Below are positions 63,267 to 64,000 of a stretch of DNA of 64,000 nt, piece by piece (within the stretch, counting starts at the first letter, position 1; every line of letters begins with the position of its first letter). The notes below the pieces were generated by a model. The model did no database searches, was not told the origin of the DNA, and saw nothing but the letters and a program-made list of their open reading frames with translations. The translations under genes and the position numbers were made by a program. The stretch comes from Pseudomonas sp. ML2-2023-3 (GTDB lineage: Bacteria > Pseudomonadota > Gammaproteobacteria > Pseudomonadales > Pseudomonadaceae). The stretch is taken from assembly GCF_037055275.1 (NCBI RefSeq), contig NZ_CP146343.1, positions 4,400,001 to 4,464,000 on the forward strand, written 5' to 3'.

Positions 63267-64000
63267 CTGCCGGTCTAACCTCTGTGCTGGTCGCCAACCG
63301 TGGCGAAATTGCCTGTCGGGTCATGCGTACCGCCAAAGCCCTGGGTCTCACAACCGTCGCCGTTCACAGCTCGACCGACCGCGATGCACGGCATTGCCGT
63401 GAAGCTGATATCTGTGTGGACCTGGGAGGCAGCAAGGCCGCCGACAGCTACCTGAAAATCGATAAGATCATCGCAGCAGCGAAGGCCAGCGGTGCTCAGG
63501 CCATTCATCCCGGCTACGGTTTTCTGTCGGAGAACGCAGGCTTTGCCCGCGCCATCGAAGCCGCAGGGCTGATTTTTCTCGGACCGCCCGCCAGCGCCAT
63601 TGATGCAATGGGCAGCAAGTCCGCGGCCAAGGCCTTGATGGAAGTGGCGGGTGTACCTTTGGTGCCGGGCTATCACGGCGAAGACCAGGACCTGGAGACC
63701 TTTCGCCTGGCCGCCGAGCGCATCGGTTATCCGGTGCTGCTCAAAGCCACGGCGGGCGGTGGTGGCAAAGGCATGAAAGTCGTCGAAGAGGTCAGTCAGC
63801 TGGCTGAGGCACTGGCTTCGGCCCAGCGTGAAGCCCTGTCATCGTTTGGCGATGGGCGGATGCTGGTTGAAAAGTACGTGCTCAAACCACGTCATGTGGA
63901 AATCCAGATTTTTGCCGACCAACACGGTAACTGCCTGTACCTCAATGAACGTGACTGCTCGATCCAGCGTCGCCACCAGAAGGTCGTGGAGGAAGCGCCA
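63263..64000 (+). CDS. liuD: Methylcrotonoyl-CoA carboxylase alpha subunit (partial, runs off the window)
   Basis: This biotin carboxylase/BCCP subunit is truncated at 246 codons by the window edge. Visible are the biotin-carboxylase N-domain (VLVANRGEIACRVMRTAKALG, IHPGYGFLSENAGFA), the ATP-grasp start (GSKSAAKALMEVAGVPLVPGY, and the glycine-rich KATAGGGGKGMKVVEE) and EKYVLKPRHVEIQIFADQHG, ending at CSIQRRHQKVVEEAP. The biotinyl domain must lie beyond 64000. It partners LiuB; GGAG precedes the start. Confidence 0.95.
   Translation, partial: MTAGLTSVLVANRGEIACRVMRTAKALGLTTVAVHSSTDRDARHCREADICVDLGGSKAADSYLKIDKIIAAAKASGAQAIHPGYGFLSENAGFARAIEAAGLIFLGPPASAIDAMGSKSAAKALMEVAGVPLVPGYHGEDQDLETFRLAAERIGYPVLLKATAGGGGKGMKVVEEVSQLAEALASAQREALSSFGDGRMLVEKYVLKPRHVEIQIFADQHGNCLYLNERDCSIQRRHQKVVEEAP

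Noticed and set aside
1..64000. CRISPR array, tRNA, rRNA, prophage or integron
   Set aside because: No regularly spaced repeats, tRNA cloverleaf, rRNA stretch, phage structural genes or attC sites were seen; mobile DNA is limited to the IS stack and REP elements.

Overview
The window looks like a Pseudomonas chromosome, probably from the fluorescens lineage and possibly near the P. fragi group. The evidence is the gene content: a CrcY-type sRNA, an SfnR-like regulator, PvdRT-OpmQ-like exporter genes, DUF2790 proteins, REP elements with the GTGGGAGCGGGC core, and liu leucine-catabolism genes. The species is an inference. No rRNA, tRNA or CRISPR array was seen.

Layout. 1-6.9 kb: an RhtA-like exporter, a small lipoprotein, a large M24 aminopeptidase, and a loosely sulfur-themed group (IscS-like cysteine desulfurase, SfnR-like sigma-54 activator, TauE/SafE permease). 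6.9-12 kb: nudC, a dienoyl-CoA isomerase-type crotonase, and a tight gnd-zwf-HAD operon. 12.3-17.1 kb: cptA, a TonB-dependent siderophore receptor and a GNAT enzyme. 17.2-21.4 kb: a BvgAS/EvgAS-like phosphorelay with a third, degenerate receiver gene. 21.4-25.1 kb: three nested insertion sequences. An IS5-family element sits just upstream of the response-regulator RBS, an IS1111-type IS110 element interrupts its transposase, and an IS630-family element lies in its right target duplication. 25.4-33.9 kb: mgtA and a giant protein resembling Pseudomonas dermonecrotic-toxin-like proteins. 33.9-39.3 kb: an FpvI/FecI-type sigma factor divergent from a PvdRT-OpmQ-like tripartite exporter. 39.3-44.8 kb: zapE and small genes, including a duplicated DUF2790 pair, a PepSY-like protein, an orphan FecR and a stand-alone Fur-like winged helix. 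44.8-53.4 kb: tamA-tamB, a GNAT enzyme, xthA and a PstS-OmpA fusion. 53.4-64 kb: acyl-CoA and leucine catabolism (acyl-CoA dehydrogenase, LysR regulator, liuR, liuE, crcY, acyl-CoA synthetase, liuABC and the start of liuD).

How it fits together. Three near-identical 16-bp palindromes, in front of liuR and in the acyl-CoA synthetase/liuA intergenic region, tie the liu genes into one LiuR regulon. crcY, with a sigma-54 promoter and AANAANAA motifs, sits inside that locus. Iron-related genes are scattered: siderophore receptor, ECF sigma factor, siderophore exporter and FecR-type anti-sigma factor. The most unusual signals are a candidate target-guide segment in the IS1111 non-coding end that matches its own insertion junction, the IS stack separating a two-component operon from its probable promoter, the giant toxin-like gene behind an iron-type sigma factor, and the duplicated structured leader of the two DUF2790 genes.
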